Shown here in pieces: positions 11,301-18,977 of a stretch of DNA of 64,000 bases. The DNA comes from Shimazuella alba (GTDB lineage Bacteria > Bacillota > Bacilli > Thermoactinomycetales > Thermoactinomycetaceae): contig NZ_WUUL01000006.1 of the NCBI RefSeq assembly GCF_009831235.1, positions 124,001-188,000 on the forward strand, in the 5' to 3' direction. A program made the position numbers and the translations under genes. Position 1 is the stretch's first letter; every line of letters begins with the position of its first letter. The notes under the pieces were generated by a model that was not told the DNA's origin, ran no database searches, and saw nothing but the letters and a program-made list of their open reading frames with translations.

Positions 11301-12832
11301 GATTGTTTAAAATAGTTATAGAGAAGCTGAGGTCTGTCTGAAAGCACAGCTAAGGGAGTGTCACTTCCCATCGAACCAATAGGATCTTTTCCTTCTGTCA
11401 CCATTGGGAGAAGACTTTTATGCAGTTCTTCCCATGTGTATGCATGTGCTTTTTGCATAACAAATAAAGCATCATCGCTTAACTTAGGAGAAACTTGCCT
11501 AGCTGGAATATCTTCTAACTCCATCATATTTTGATCCAACCAACTACGGTATGGATGTTCATTGGCAACTTGTTCTTTCAACTCTTTATTGTCTATAATC
11601 CGCCCTTCTTCTAAATCAACCAACAACGTTTGCCCAGCCTGTAAACGTTTTTTATACAAAATATCTTCTTGAGCAATATCCACTACTCCAACTTCAGAGG
11701 AGAAAACGATATGATCATCTTTGGTCACACAATATCTTCCTGGACGTAAACCATTGCGATCCAAAATAGCTCCAATCTGGGTACCATCGGTAAATGCAAT
11801 AGCGGTAGGTCCGTCCCAAGGTTCCATGACACTACTATGGTACTCATAGAAGGAACGAACAGGGTCAACAATTTCTGTGTTTTTCTCCCATGCCTCTGGA
11901 ATCATCATCATCGCGGCATGCGCGAGTGATCTGCCTGATAAAACTAGAAATTCAAAACAATTATCGAGGATAGCAGAGTCTGTTCCGTCCATATCAAGAA
12001 CTGGAAGAATTTTCTCCAAATCATCGCCAAATAGTTTCGAGGAAAAAGCCTTTTCTCTTGCAATCATGCCGTTTACATTTCCTCTTAATGTATTAATCTC
12101 TCCATTATGCAAGAGATAGCGGTAGGGATGAGAACGCTTCCAGCTGGGAAACGTATTGGTGCTAAAGCGGTTATGAACCATAGAAAATGCAGAAGTAAAT
12201 GTTTCATCTTGAAGGTCAAGGTAGTAAGTACCTAATTGAAATGCAGTTAACAAACCTTTGTATACGATCGTCCTACTCGATAAACTAACGATATAAACAT
12301 GATTATCCGTTATCTTTTCAAACTGTTTGCGAATCACATACAACTTTCTCTCAAATGCCAATTGATCTATACCGGCTGCACGTCCAATCACAACCTGTCG
12401 AATGACAGGAGCTGTATCTTTAGCAATCGATGTAAGAGTTGTATCATCGACTGGAACTGTTCTCCACCCTATCAGATGCTGACCTTCTTTTCTGATTAAC
12501 TGTTCTAACTCTTGCTCCCACTTTTTCCGTTCATTTTCTACTTGTGGGAGAAAGATCATCCCTACAGCATAGTGACCCCGTCTTAGTAACTGTTCTGCAA
12601 ACTGCTGCTGAAAAAAAAGATGAGGAATTTGCATTAAGATTCCTGCACCATCACCAGTACCATCATTTTCTCCACCCCGATGGTGAAGTTGAGTCAACAT
12701 GTGAATACCTTGTTGGACAATTTCATGTGATGGCTGCCCTTTTAGATGAGCGATAAAACCTACTCCACATGCATCGTGTTCATGTTGAGGGTCATATAGT
12801 CCCTGTTTTTGAGGATAGTTAGTGAAAGTCAC
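8324..12832 (-). CDS. gltB: Glutamate synthase (NADPH) large subunit
   Basis: A 1502-residue protein of usual GltB size. Residue Cys22 in the DACGVGF motif would become the N-terminal nucleophile of the class II glutamine amidotransferase domain after propeptide cleavage (about 22-430). A central domain follows. The FMN-binding synthase barrel (about 800-1200) has [11 protein letters not shown] and [11 protein letters not shown], and its 3Fe-4S cysteines lie in the segment [20 protein letters not shown]. The C-terminal GXGXG beta-helix domain is also present. The enzyme releases ammonia from glutamine and channels it to 2-oxoglutarate. It is first in the gltBD operon, opposite a LysR-type regulator across a 163-bp gap. 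Confidence 0.97.
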   Translation of the reverse strand: [1502 protein letters not shown]

Positions 12833-12995
12833 GAATCTTCTCTCCTTTTGCTTGGAATGGCCACATATCTCAAATTAGAATTATTTTCTTTAAATTTTAT
12901 ACTTATCTTATATTTCCAAAACGATGCAAACAATATATATTTAAGATAGAAATGATCTCGAAATGAGATGGATTTGATTAGAAAGAGGTTTTAGT
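12833..12995. promoter_or_regulatory. Divergent gltB / LysR-regulator control region
   Basis: A 163-bp AT-rich gap between divergently transcribed gltB and the LysR gene. It holds ATCTC-N5-GAGAT at 12955-12969 and another ATCTC at 12867-12871, the kind of dyad bound by LysR-type regulators. In Bacillus subtilis GltC acts on the gltA(B)-gltC gap, so these are candidate operators. This is inference from position and symmetry. Confidence 0.55.
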
Positions 12996-13901
12996 ATGGA
13001 ACTAAGACAAATTCAATACTTTATCGAGGTTGCAGAACGACAACATATGACAGAGGCGGCGTTGGCTTTACATGTCGCTCAATCAGCGGTCAGTAAGCAG
13101 ATCGCAAATCTAGAAGCTGAACTTGGAGTCCAATTGTTTATCCGCGAAGGAAGAAATATAAGAATTACACCAATTGGAAAGATATTTTTACATCATGCGA
13201 AAGCGGCTGTCCGAGCGATTACAAATGCAAAAAAAGAAATGGATGAGTTTCTCGATCCAGAACGAGGAACCATTCGCATTGGATTCCCTAGTAGTTTAGC
13301 AGCACATACCTTGCCGACAGTGATTTCTGCATTTCGCAATCAGTATCCACATATCGGATTTCAGTTGAGGCAAGGCAGTTATCTCCATCTCATTGATGGA
13401 GTAAACAAAGGAGACATCGATCTAGCATTGCTTGGTCCAATTCCTATGGATCAAAAGCAGATAGAAGGAAAAATCTTATTTTTGGAACAGATTGTTGCTT
13501 TGGTTCCTACGACTCATCCTTTGGCGTCTGAGCGATCGATTGATTTGCATGATCTACGCAATGATTCCTTTGTCTTGTATCCGCCTGGCTTTATTTTGCG
13601 AGATATTGTCATACAAGCATGTACCCAAATTGGATTTTCCCCAAATATCTCATTTGAGGGAGAAGATATTGACTCCATAAAAGGTTTGGTAGCCACAGGC
13701 TTAGGGGTTACACTTTTACCAGAAGTAACTCTGATTGATAATGTACCAAGGGGAACAGCAAAAATCCCTATTCGCAAACCAAACATAACTCGTAATGTAG
13801 GGATCATCACTCCAAAAAATCGTAAACTACCACCTTCTGAGCAATTGTTCTATGATTTTGTCACACGTTTCTTTTCTTTGCTCAATGATTTTAATAACTG
13901 A
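12996..13901 (+). CDS. gltC: LysR-family transcriptional regulator, probably GltC
   Basis: A 301-residue protein with a LysR helix-turn-helix at the N-terminus (MELRQIQYFIEVAERQHM, then LHVAQSAVSKQIANLEAELG) and a substrate-binding co-inducer domain from about residue 90. It matches the length and N-terminal sequence style of Bacillus GltC and is divergent from gltB, the classical arrangement, so it likely activates gltBD and controls itself. The TGA stop (13899-13901) overlaps the first bases of a MITE-like repeat, so that repeat inserted exactly at the end of this gene without shortening it noticeably. Assignment as GltC rests mainly on gene order. Confidence 0.88.
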   Translation: MELRQIQYFIEVAERQHMTEAALALHVAQSAVSKQIANLEAELGVQLFIREGRNIRITPIGKIFLHHAKAAVRAITNAKKEMDEFLDPERGTIRIGFPSSLAAHTLPTVISAFRNQYPHIGFQLRQGSYLHLIDGVNKGDIDLALLGPIPMDQKQIEGKILFLEQIVALVPTTHPLASERSIDLHDLRNDSFVLYPPGFILRDIVIQACTQIGFSPNISFEGEDIDSIKGLVATGLGVTLLPEVTLIDNVPRGTAKIPIRKPNITRNVGIITPKNRKLPPSEQLFYDFVTRFFSLLNDFNN

Positions 13902-14085
13902 GCCTGTTGCATTATTCGTATCAAAGCGCAGATGTAAGTGGATGGAGCGTCCTTTGTGTTTTTGAACAACAGACGCGGAAAACACAGCGCGACTTGCCAC
14001 TACAGTGGCATAGTGCGATTTGTGCCTTATGCACATACATCAAGCAACTTTACCCAGATTTCTCATTTATTTATGCAACAATCTC
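13900..14085 (+). mobile_element. MITE-like dispersed repeat, copy A
   Basis: A 186-bp non-coding element with terminal inverted repeats GAGCCTGTTGCAT and ATGCAACAATCTC. It is flanked by AACT on both sides, a possible 4-bp target duplication. It shares its core (CAGACGCGGAAAACA, GTGCGA, GTGCC) with three other copies in this window (34926-35100, 51146-51309, 62518-62669). It contains the small hairpin GCCACTACAGTGGC. It lies between gltC and ppc and may affect ppc transcription. Confidence 0.8.
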
Positions 14086-14125
14086 AACTATTAAGGTTAG
14101 TCGTTTTCAGGAAAGGAGTGCTCAT

Positions 14126-16879
14126 ATGTATAACAATCAAAATTCACTCATTCGTAGAGATGTTCGTTTACTTGGCAATATCCTTGGCGATGTTCTTACC
14201 CTTCATGGTGGAGAAGCATTATTTGAACATGTGGAGAAAATCCGCGAGTTGACCAAACAATTGAGAAATGAATTTAGCCCTGAACTTCTAGCAACTTGTA
14301 AACAAGAGATCGCACATCTAGAACCAACCATGCGTTACGATGTTATCCGTGCTTTTTCGATTTACTTTCAATTGGTAAACATAGCAGAGCAGAATCACCG
14401 GATGCGGCGTAATCGGTATCATCGACGATCAAAAGAAGGGGAAATCCAACAATTTTCCATTGAATATACCATCCAAAAATGGGCGGAATCAGGGGTAACA
14501 AAGGAAGAAGTGGAGCAAATACTTTCCTTTTTATCATTAGAAATGATTATTACTGCACACCCTACTGAAGCAGCTCGTCGTACTGTATTAACGATCCATA
14601 AAAGAATTGCGAATGAACTGATAAAACTGGATCAATTTGATGCGTATTCAGACGAATATGAGCAAATCTATCAGATGCTGTTCTCTGACATCAGCACCCT
14701 ATGGCAAACAGACCCCTTGCGTAAAAGAAAGCCTACTGTATTAGATGAAGTGACTAATGGACTTTACTATATGGATCAAACCCTTTTTGATGTACTGCCC
14801 CGGGTACACCAAGAGTTGAAACGTTGTTTAACTCACTACTATCCCGATCATCAGTGGGATGTTCCTTCTTTTCTTAAATTTGGATCTTGGATCGGTGGAG
14901 ATAGGGATGGTAATCCATCTGTCACTCCAGCTATCACTTGGCAAACATTAGTGATGCAAAGAGACTTGGTCATTCGAAAATATGAGAAAGCGATTGAGAA
15001 TTTAATCCCTTATTTAAGCCATTCCTCAGAAAAAGTTAAGGTTTTACCTGCCTTATTCGAATCAATCGAGAAGGACAAAACAGAGGTAAATGGAGAAGAT
15101 CTTGTTCAGGGAATATGGCGAAACAAAGAAGAACCTTACCGAATAAAATCTACTTATATACTAGCCCGCTTAAAACATACGCGAAAAAATCAAAAAGAAG
15201 CAGGTTTCTATTCCAGTCCTGATGCTTTTCTAGCAGATTTAAAACTGATCCAAGCGAGCTTAAACGCTCATCAAGCAGTTGGATTTGCTAGCAATCAAAT
15301 CGATTTGTTGATCCATCAAGTAGAAATATTTGGCTTTCACCTTGTTTCCCTCGATTTACGTCAACATAGCGGAGAACATGAAAAAGCGATTGAGGAAATT
15401 TTAGATACGCTCCAAATCGCACATGGGTATGCTTCGCTGTCAGAGGAAAAGAAAATCGAACTGCTTACCGATTTGATCGCAGATCCACGACCTCTTACTT
15501 CAAGCTTTATGGATTACTCGGATGAAACCAAACAATTATTAGAACTTTTCCAATTGGTGATCCAAGCGAAAGAAGAATTTGGGGAGAACTGCATTGCCAA
15601 TTATTTAATCAGCATGACACAAGGTACTAGTGATCTGCTGGAAGTGGTATTGTTTGCAAAAGAAGTGGGACTCTATCGACACCATCATGCTTCCCGTCTT
15701 CATGTGGTACCTCTTTTAGAGACAATTGATGATTTACACCATGCTGAAGAAATCATGGAAAAATACTTTCAAAACCCAGTATTTAAACCAGGTATTGTTC
15801 ATGGCAGAGCGTATCAAGAAATAACGCTGGGTTACTCCGACAGCAACAAAGATGGTGGGATGATCAGCGCAAACTGGGAGCTGTATCGTGCACAACTACG
15901 ACTTTGGAAATTAGCACAGAAGTACCAGCTAGAGGTAAAATTTTTTCACGGTCGAGGCGGAGCATTAGGCAGAGGTGGAGGTCCGCTGCATCGTAATATT
16001 ATGGCAAATCCTCCACATACCGTACTCGGTGGGGTAAAAATTACCGAACAAGGGGAAGTTTTGTCCTCTCGATATGCGATGAAACCGATTGCTTTGCGCA
16101 GTTTGGAACAGGCAACTTCCACCTACTTACATTCTGTTTCGTTAGCACTGAAAAAAGAACAAGGTCAACTGCCGCAACAATGGATGGAAACGATGGAAAC
16201 GATCTCAAATTATTCCTTAAAACAGTACCAAGACTTGGTATTTCATCATCCTTCTTTCCTTCCTTTTTTTCATGAAGCTACCCCTCTGCAAGAAGTTGGA
16301 GAGTTGAAAATTGGTTCTCGTCCAACCAAACGTAAAAATGGACAAAACTTTTCGGACTTACGTGCGATTCCATGGGTATTTTCTTGGACACAAACAAGAT
16401 ATCTCTTCCCTGCATGGTATGCCGCGGGAACAGGAATTTCTAAATATCTAGAGGAAAACAAAGAAGGTTTGGCTGTTCTGCAAGACATGTACCAAAACTG
16501 GCCTTTCTTCTCTTCCTTGATCAATAACTTACAGATGGCACTTTCCAAAGCAGATATGGTGATAGCTGAACAATATACATCCCTTGTTCATGAACAGGAT
16601 CATGCCGTTAAAATCCATCAAATTATTCAAAATGAGTTTCATCTCACCAAACAACAAATACTTGCCATCACAGATCAAACCGAGTTACTGGAACAAAACC
16701 CAGTCATTCAGGAATCGATTATTTTACGCAACCCTTACGTCGATCCTTTAAGTTTGATCCAAGTACATCTTTTGCAAGAAAGAAGGCAAGCTAATGCTTC
16801 CCAAAATGAAGCATATTTGTTGGAACAAGTACTGCACACCATCAATGGCATAGCAGCAGGGCTTCGTAATACTGGCTGA
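14126..16879 (+). CDS. ppc: Phosphoenolpyruvate carboxylase
   Basis: A 917-residue protein, the usual length for bacterial PEPC. Active-site motifs are present: TAHPTEAARR with the catalytic His, GSWIGGDRDGNPSVT, GYSDSNKDGG, and the glycine-rich loop FHGRGGALGRGGGP. The enzyme carboxylates PEP with bicarbonate to oxaloacetate, replenishing the TCA cycle and thus 2-oxoglutarate for glutamate synthesis, which fits its place beside gltBD. The ATG follows AGGAAAGGAGTG; the frame stays open upstream to 13907 only because the MITE-like repeat happens to lack stops, so the later start is chosen. Allosteric control by aspartate and acetyl-CoA is known for the family, not shown here. Confidence 0.96.
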   Translation: MYNNQNSLIRRDVRLLGNILGDVLTLHGGEALFEHVEKIRELTKQLRNEFSPELLATCKQEIAHLEPTMRYDVIRAFSIYFQLVNIAEQNHRMRRNRYHRRSKEGEIQQFSIEYTIQKWAESGVTKEEVEQILSFLSLEMIITAHPTEAARRTVLTIHKRIANELIKLDQFDAYSDEYEQIYQMLFSDISTLWQTDPLRKRKPTVLDEVTNGLYYMDQTLFDVLPRVHQELKRCLTHYYPDHQWDVPSFLKFGSWIGGDRDGNPSVTPAITWQTLVMQRDLVIRKYEKAIENLIPYLSHSSEKVKVLPALFESIEKDKTEVNGEDLVQGIWRNKEEPYRIKSTYILARLKHTRKNQKEAGFYSSPDAFLADLKLIQASLNAHQAVGFASNQIDLLIHQVEIFGFHLVSLDLRQHSGEHEKAIEEILDTLQIAHGYASLSEEKKIELLTDLIADPRPLTSSFMDYSDETKQLLELFQLVIQAKEEFGENCIANYLISMTQGTSDLLEVVLFAKEVGLYRHHHASRLHVVPLLETIDDLHHAEEIMEKYFQNPVFKPGIVHGRAYQEITLGYSDSNKDGGMISANWELYRAQLRLWKLAQKYQLEVKFFHGRGGALGRGGGPLHRNIMANPPHTVLGGVKITEQGEVLSSRYAMKPIALRSLEQATSTYLHSVSLALKKEQGQLPQQWMETMETISNYSLKQYQDLVFHHPSFLPFFHEATPLQEVGELKIGSRPTKRKNGQNFSDLRAIPWVFSWTQTRYLFPAWYAAGTGISKYLEENKEGLAVLQDMYQNWPFFSSLINNLQMALSKADMVIAEQYTSLVHEQDHAVKIHQIIQNEFHLTKQQILAITDQTELLEQNPVIQESIILRNPYVDPLSLIQVHLLQERRQANASQNEAYLLEQVLHTINGIAAGLRNTG

Positions 16880-16882
16880 AAA

Positions 16883-16910
16883 CAGACCCATCCACTTACG
16901 GATGGGTCTG
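16883..16910 (+). terminator. Hairpin after ppc
   Basis: Arms CAGACCCATCC and GGATGGGTCTG pair perfectly over a 6-nt loop right after the ppc stop. The following CCTCATTATT is not a strong T-run. Confidence 0.7.
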
Positions 16911-16989
16911 CCTCATTATTAAATAAGTCATGGGAAAATTCTCATCTTTTATTTTTCTAAGATTATATGAAAAAATGCTGGAAGCAAAT

Positions 16990-17382
16990 GATATAATAAC
17001 GACGTTGGTACATTCGTTCCTCTTCATTGGGAGAATCTCTTGAAGAACGTTAATTACTGCTATCAAATCTGGTGACAAAAACACGGATGTCCACGTTCTA
17101 CTGTGGAGTTCCTTGAGTCTGGAGGACATTAGCGCAAAACCCGAGAATAGGGAAAGTTCTAAGGGTAAGGTTAAACGAGCAATTGCGAATATCGAAGCAC
17201 TAGTAGCTAGTGCTCCAGCCATGAAGATCCTCAACACACATACAGATGCTTCTGGAGAACTGGCTGAAGCAAAGAAAAAGATGTAAATTCTCCTTAAACG
17301 ACTGGAGTCTGGCGAAAACTTCGGTACTTCTGGAGCAGTGAACTCCATTAACACTCATATCCGAAATCTGCGCCGGCACTAG
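16990..17382 (+). pseudogene. Decayed small gene of unknown function
   Basis: Plus-strand coding character runs from about 17020 to a TAG at 17380-17382 but is broken. A segment reading SLEER (ends ~17050) must shift frame to continue as LITAIKSGDKNTDVHVLLW, and an in-frame TAA at 17284-17286 splits it again before ILLKRLESGENFG and the Arg-rich end IRNLRRH. Codon use is more GC-rich than the surroundings. The product family is not recognised; it looks helical and charged. It belongs with the other isolated GC-richer single genes in this window. The repair needed (one frameshift, one nonsense codon) is inference. Confidence 0.55.
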
Positions 17383-17427
17383 GTTTCCCTCCTAAATATC
17401 CATAAATGCGTGGATCTTTTAGGTGCA

Positions 17428-17462
17428 ATCGAGTCTCTGAACGTACTGTTCAGAGACTCGAT
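17428..17462 (+). terminator. Strong hairpin downstream of the decayed gene
   Basis: A perfect 15-bp stem (ATCGAGTCTCTGAAC / GTTCAGAGACTCGAT) with a 5-nt loop, followed by CTAATTTT. It is the likely terminator of the broken gene before it. Confidence 0.7.
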
Positions 17463-17740
17463 CTAATTTTCATGAGAATAAGCCATTTAAATATATTTAG
17501 GATCTCAAAAAACACATATGTCATATACTTACTTCAGTTATATTAATTCCGCTAATCTATTCTTTCACGCTAATCATTTTAACATTACATCTCTTCACTC
17601 TGCCAAAGTTATAAACAGAATATAAAATAATCTTTATATACTATTATGCTAAATAAGATGGAGGTGTATATTATCTATTAATCATCTCCATTTCCACAAA
17701 GAAATGAAGAGAGACTGTTATTCAAAAAGGAGACAGTATC
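17463..17740. other. Intergenic stretch upstream of the OYE reductase
   Basis: About 280 bp of AT-rich DNA without a supported ORF or RNA. The last 40 bp hold the AAAAAGGAGACAG ribosome site of the next gene; a promoter is expected here but none is distinct. Confidence 0.45.
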
Positions 17741-18760
17741 ATGAATCATCTGGCAAATACATTTCAACTAAAAAATTTGCATCTTAAAAATAGAATTGTC
17801 ATGCCACCCATGTGTCAGTATTCTGTAGAGGCAAAAGACGGAAAACCAAATGACTGGCACTTTGTTCACTACGTATCTCGAGCAATTGGAGGAACAGGAC
17901 TTATCATCATCGAGATGACAGATGTGGAACCAGATGGTCGAATTTCAGACTATGATCTGGGCCTTTGGTCAGATGAACAAATCCCTGCATTTCGTAAAAT
18001 TATTGATGAAATACATAAATATGATACAAAAGTTGGCATTCAAATTGCACATGCAGGTAGAAAAGCTGAAGATGCTGTTGTACCGGTTTCTTCCTCTCCA
18101 ATCGCTGCCAATAAACACTATAAACAGCCAAGAGCTTTGGCAACAGAAGAAGTAAGACAAATGGTTATTCAATTCAGAGAAGCTGCCGAACGTGCGATAA
18201 AAGCTGGGGTAGATACAATTGAGGTTCATGGAGCACATGGTTACTTGATCCACCAGTTCCATTCTCCAGGAATCAATCAAAGAGAAGATGAGTATGGAAA
18301 AGATCTCGCCTTGTTTGGGGTAGAAATAATCCAAGCTATCAAAAGTGTGATGCCAGAAGGCATGCCGTTGGTCATGCGGATATCTGCGGTAGAGTATATG
18401 GATAACGGCTATGACTTAGAGCATAGCATCGAACTATGCCGACGATACCAAAAAGCGGGTGTCGATATGTTTGATGTCAGCAGCGGTGGCGAGGGACCAT
18501 CTGGTAAGAAAAAACCGGGAAATCACCCTGGATACCAAGTACCATATGCACGTGCGATCAAACAAGCTCTTTCCATTCCTGTGATTGCAGTTGGGATATT
18601 GGATGATCCTATACTTGCCGAAGCGACAATCGCAAACGAAGATGCAGACTTAGTTGCCGTTGGTCGCGCGATGCTGCGTGATCCTTATTGGGCATTACAC
18701 GCACTTAAAGGGGAAGAACGTAAAAGTTTGATTCCCAAACAATATGAACGAGGATTTTAA
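17741..18760 (+). CDS. NADH:flavin oxidoreductase, old yellow enzyme family (NamA/YqjM-like)
   Basis: A 339-residue TIM-barrel flavoprotein matching the short, thermophilic-like OYE class represented by Bacillus YqjM (NamA). The N-terminal FMN region reads NRIVMPPMCQYS with the redox-tuning Cys. The substrate-binding His pair is in GVDTIEVHGAHGYLIHQF (~170-187), and the FMN phosphate site near the end reads DLVAVGRAMLRDP. The enzyme reduces activated C=C bonds of enones, nitro compounds and similar electrophiles using NADPH, and is often induced by such stress. It is a single-gene unit with an AAAAAGGAGA ribosome site and its own terminator. Confidence 0.93.
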   Translation: MNHLANTFQLKNLHLKNRIVMPPMCQYSVEAKDGKPNDWHFVHYVSRAIGGTGLIIIEMTDVEPDGRISDYDLGLWSDEQIPAFRKIIDEIHKYDTKVGIQIAHAGRKAEDAVVPVSSSPIAANKHYKQPRALATEEVRQMVIQFREAAERAIKAGVDTIEVHGAHGYLIHQFHSPGINQREDEYGKDLALFGVEIIQAIKSVMPEGMPLVMRISAVEYMDNGYDLEHSIELCRRYQKAGVDMFDVSSGGEGPSGKKKPGNHPGYQVPYARAIKQALSIPVIAVGILDDPILAEATIANEDADLVAVGRAMLRDPYWALHALKGEERKSLIPKQYERGF

Positions 18761-18786
18761 GCAACATTTATCCTATTTCACCTCGA

Positions 18787-18820
18787 ATCCCTTCTAGCTT
18801 TGTCTCCTAGAAGGGATTTC
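18787..18820 (+). terminator. Terminator of the OYE reductase gene
   Basis: Arms ATCCCTTCTAG / CTAGAAGGGAT with a 9-nt loop, followed by TTCTTCCT. Confidence 0.75.
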
Positions 18821-18977
18821 TTCCTATATCACATAAAAATCTAATTCTACCATCTAAAGTTATAAACATCAATGAATTTTCTAAAGAATAACTAATTTGG
18901 AAATTACATTATGCAAATAGAGATATTGGTGTATATTATGTATGATCCTTATACATCAATGTGGTGGAGGAATTTCA

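Noticed and set aside
13907-14125. Upstream extension of the PEP carboxylase frame
   Set aside because: It lies inside a MITE-like repeat; a strong ribosome site marks the ATG at 14126, which gives the normal enzyme length.
16896-17354. 152-codon frame on the minus strand
   Set aside because: It overlaps the ppc terminator, lacks a ribosome site, and the plus strand shows better coding character with the decayed gene.
18821-18977. c-di-AMP (ydaO-type) riboswitch before kimA
   Set aside because: The gap is short and does not show the conserved ydaO motif blocks or a leader terminator.
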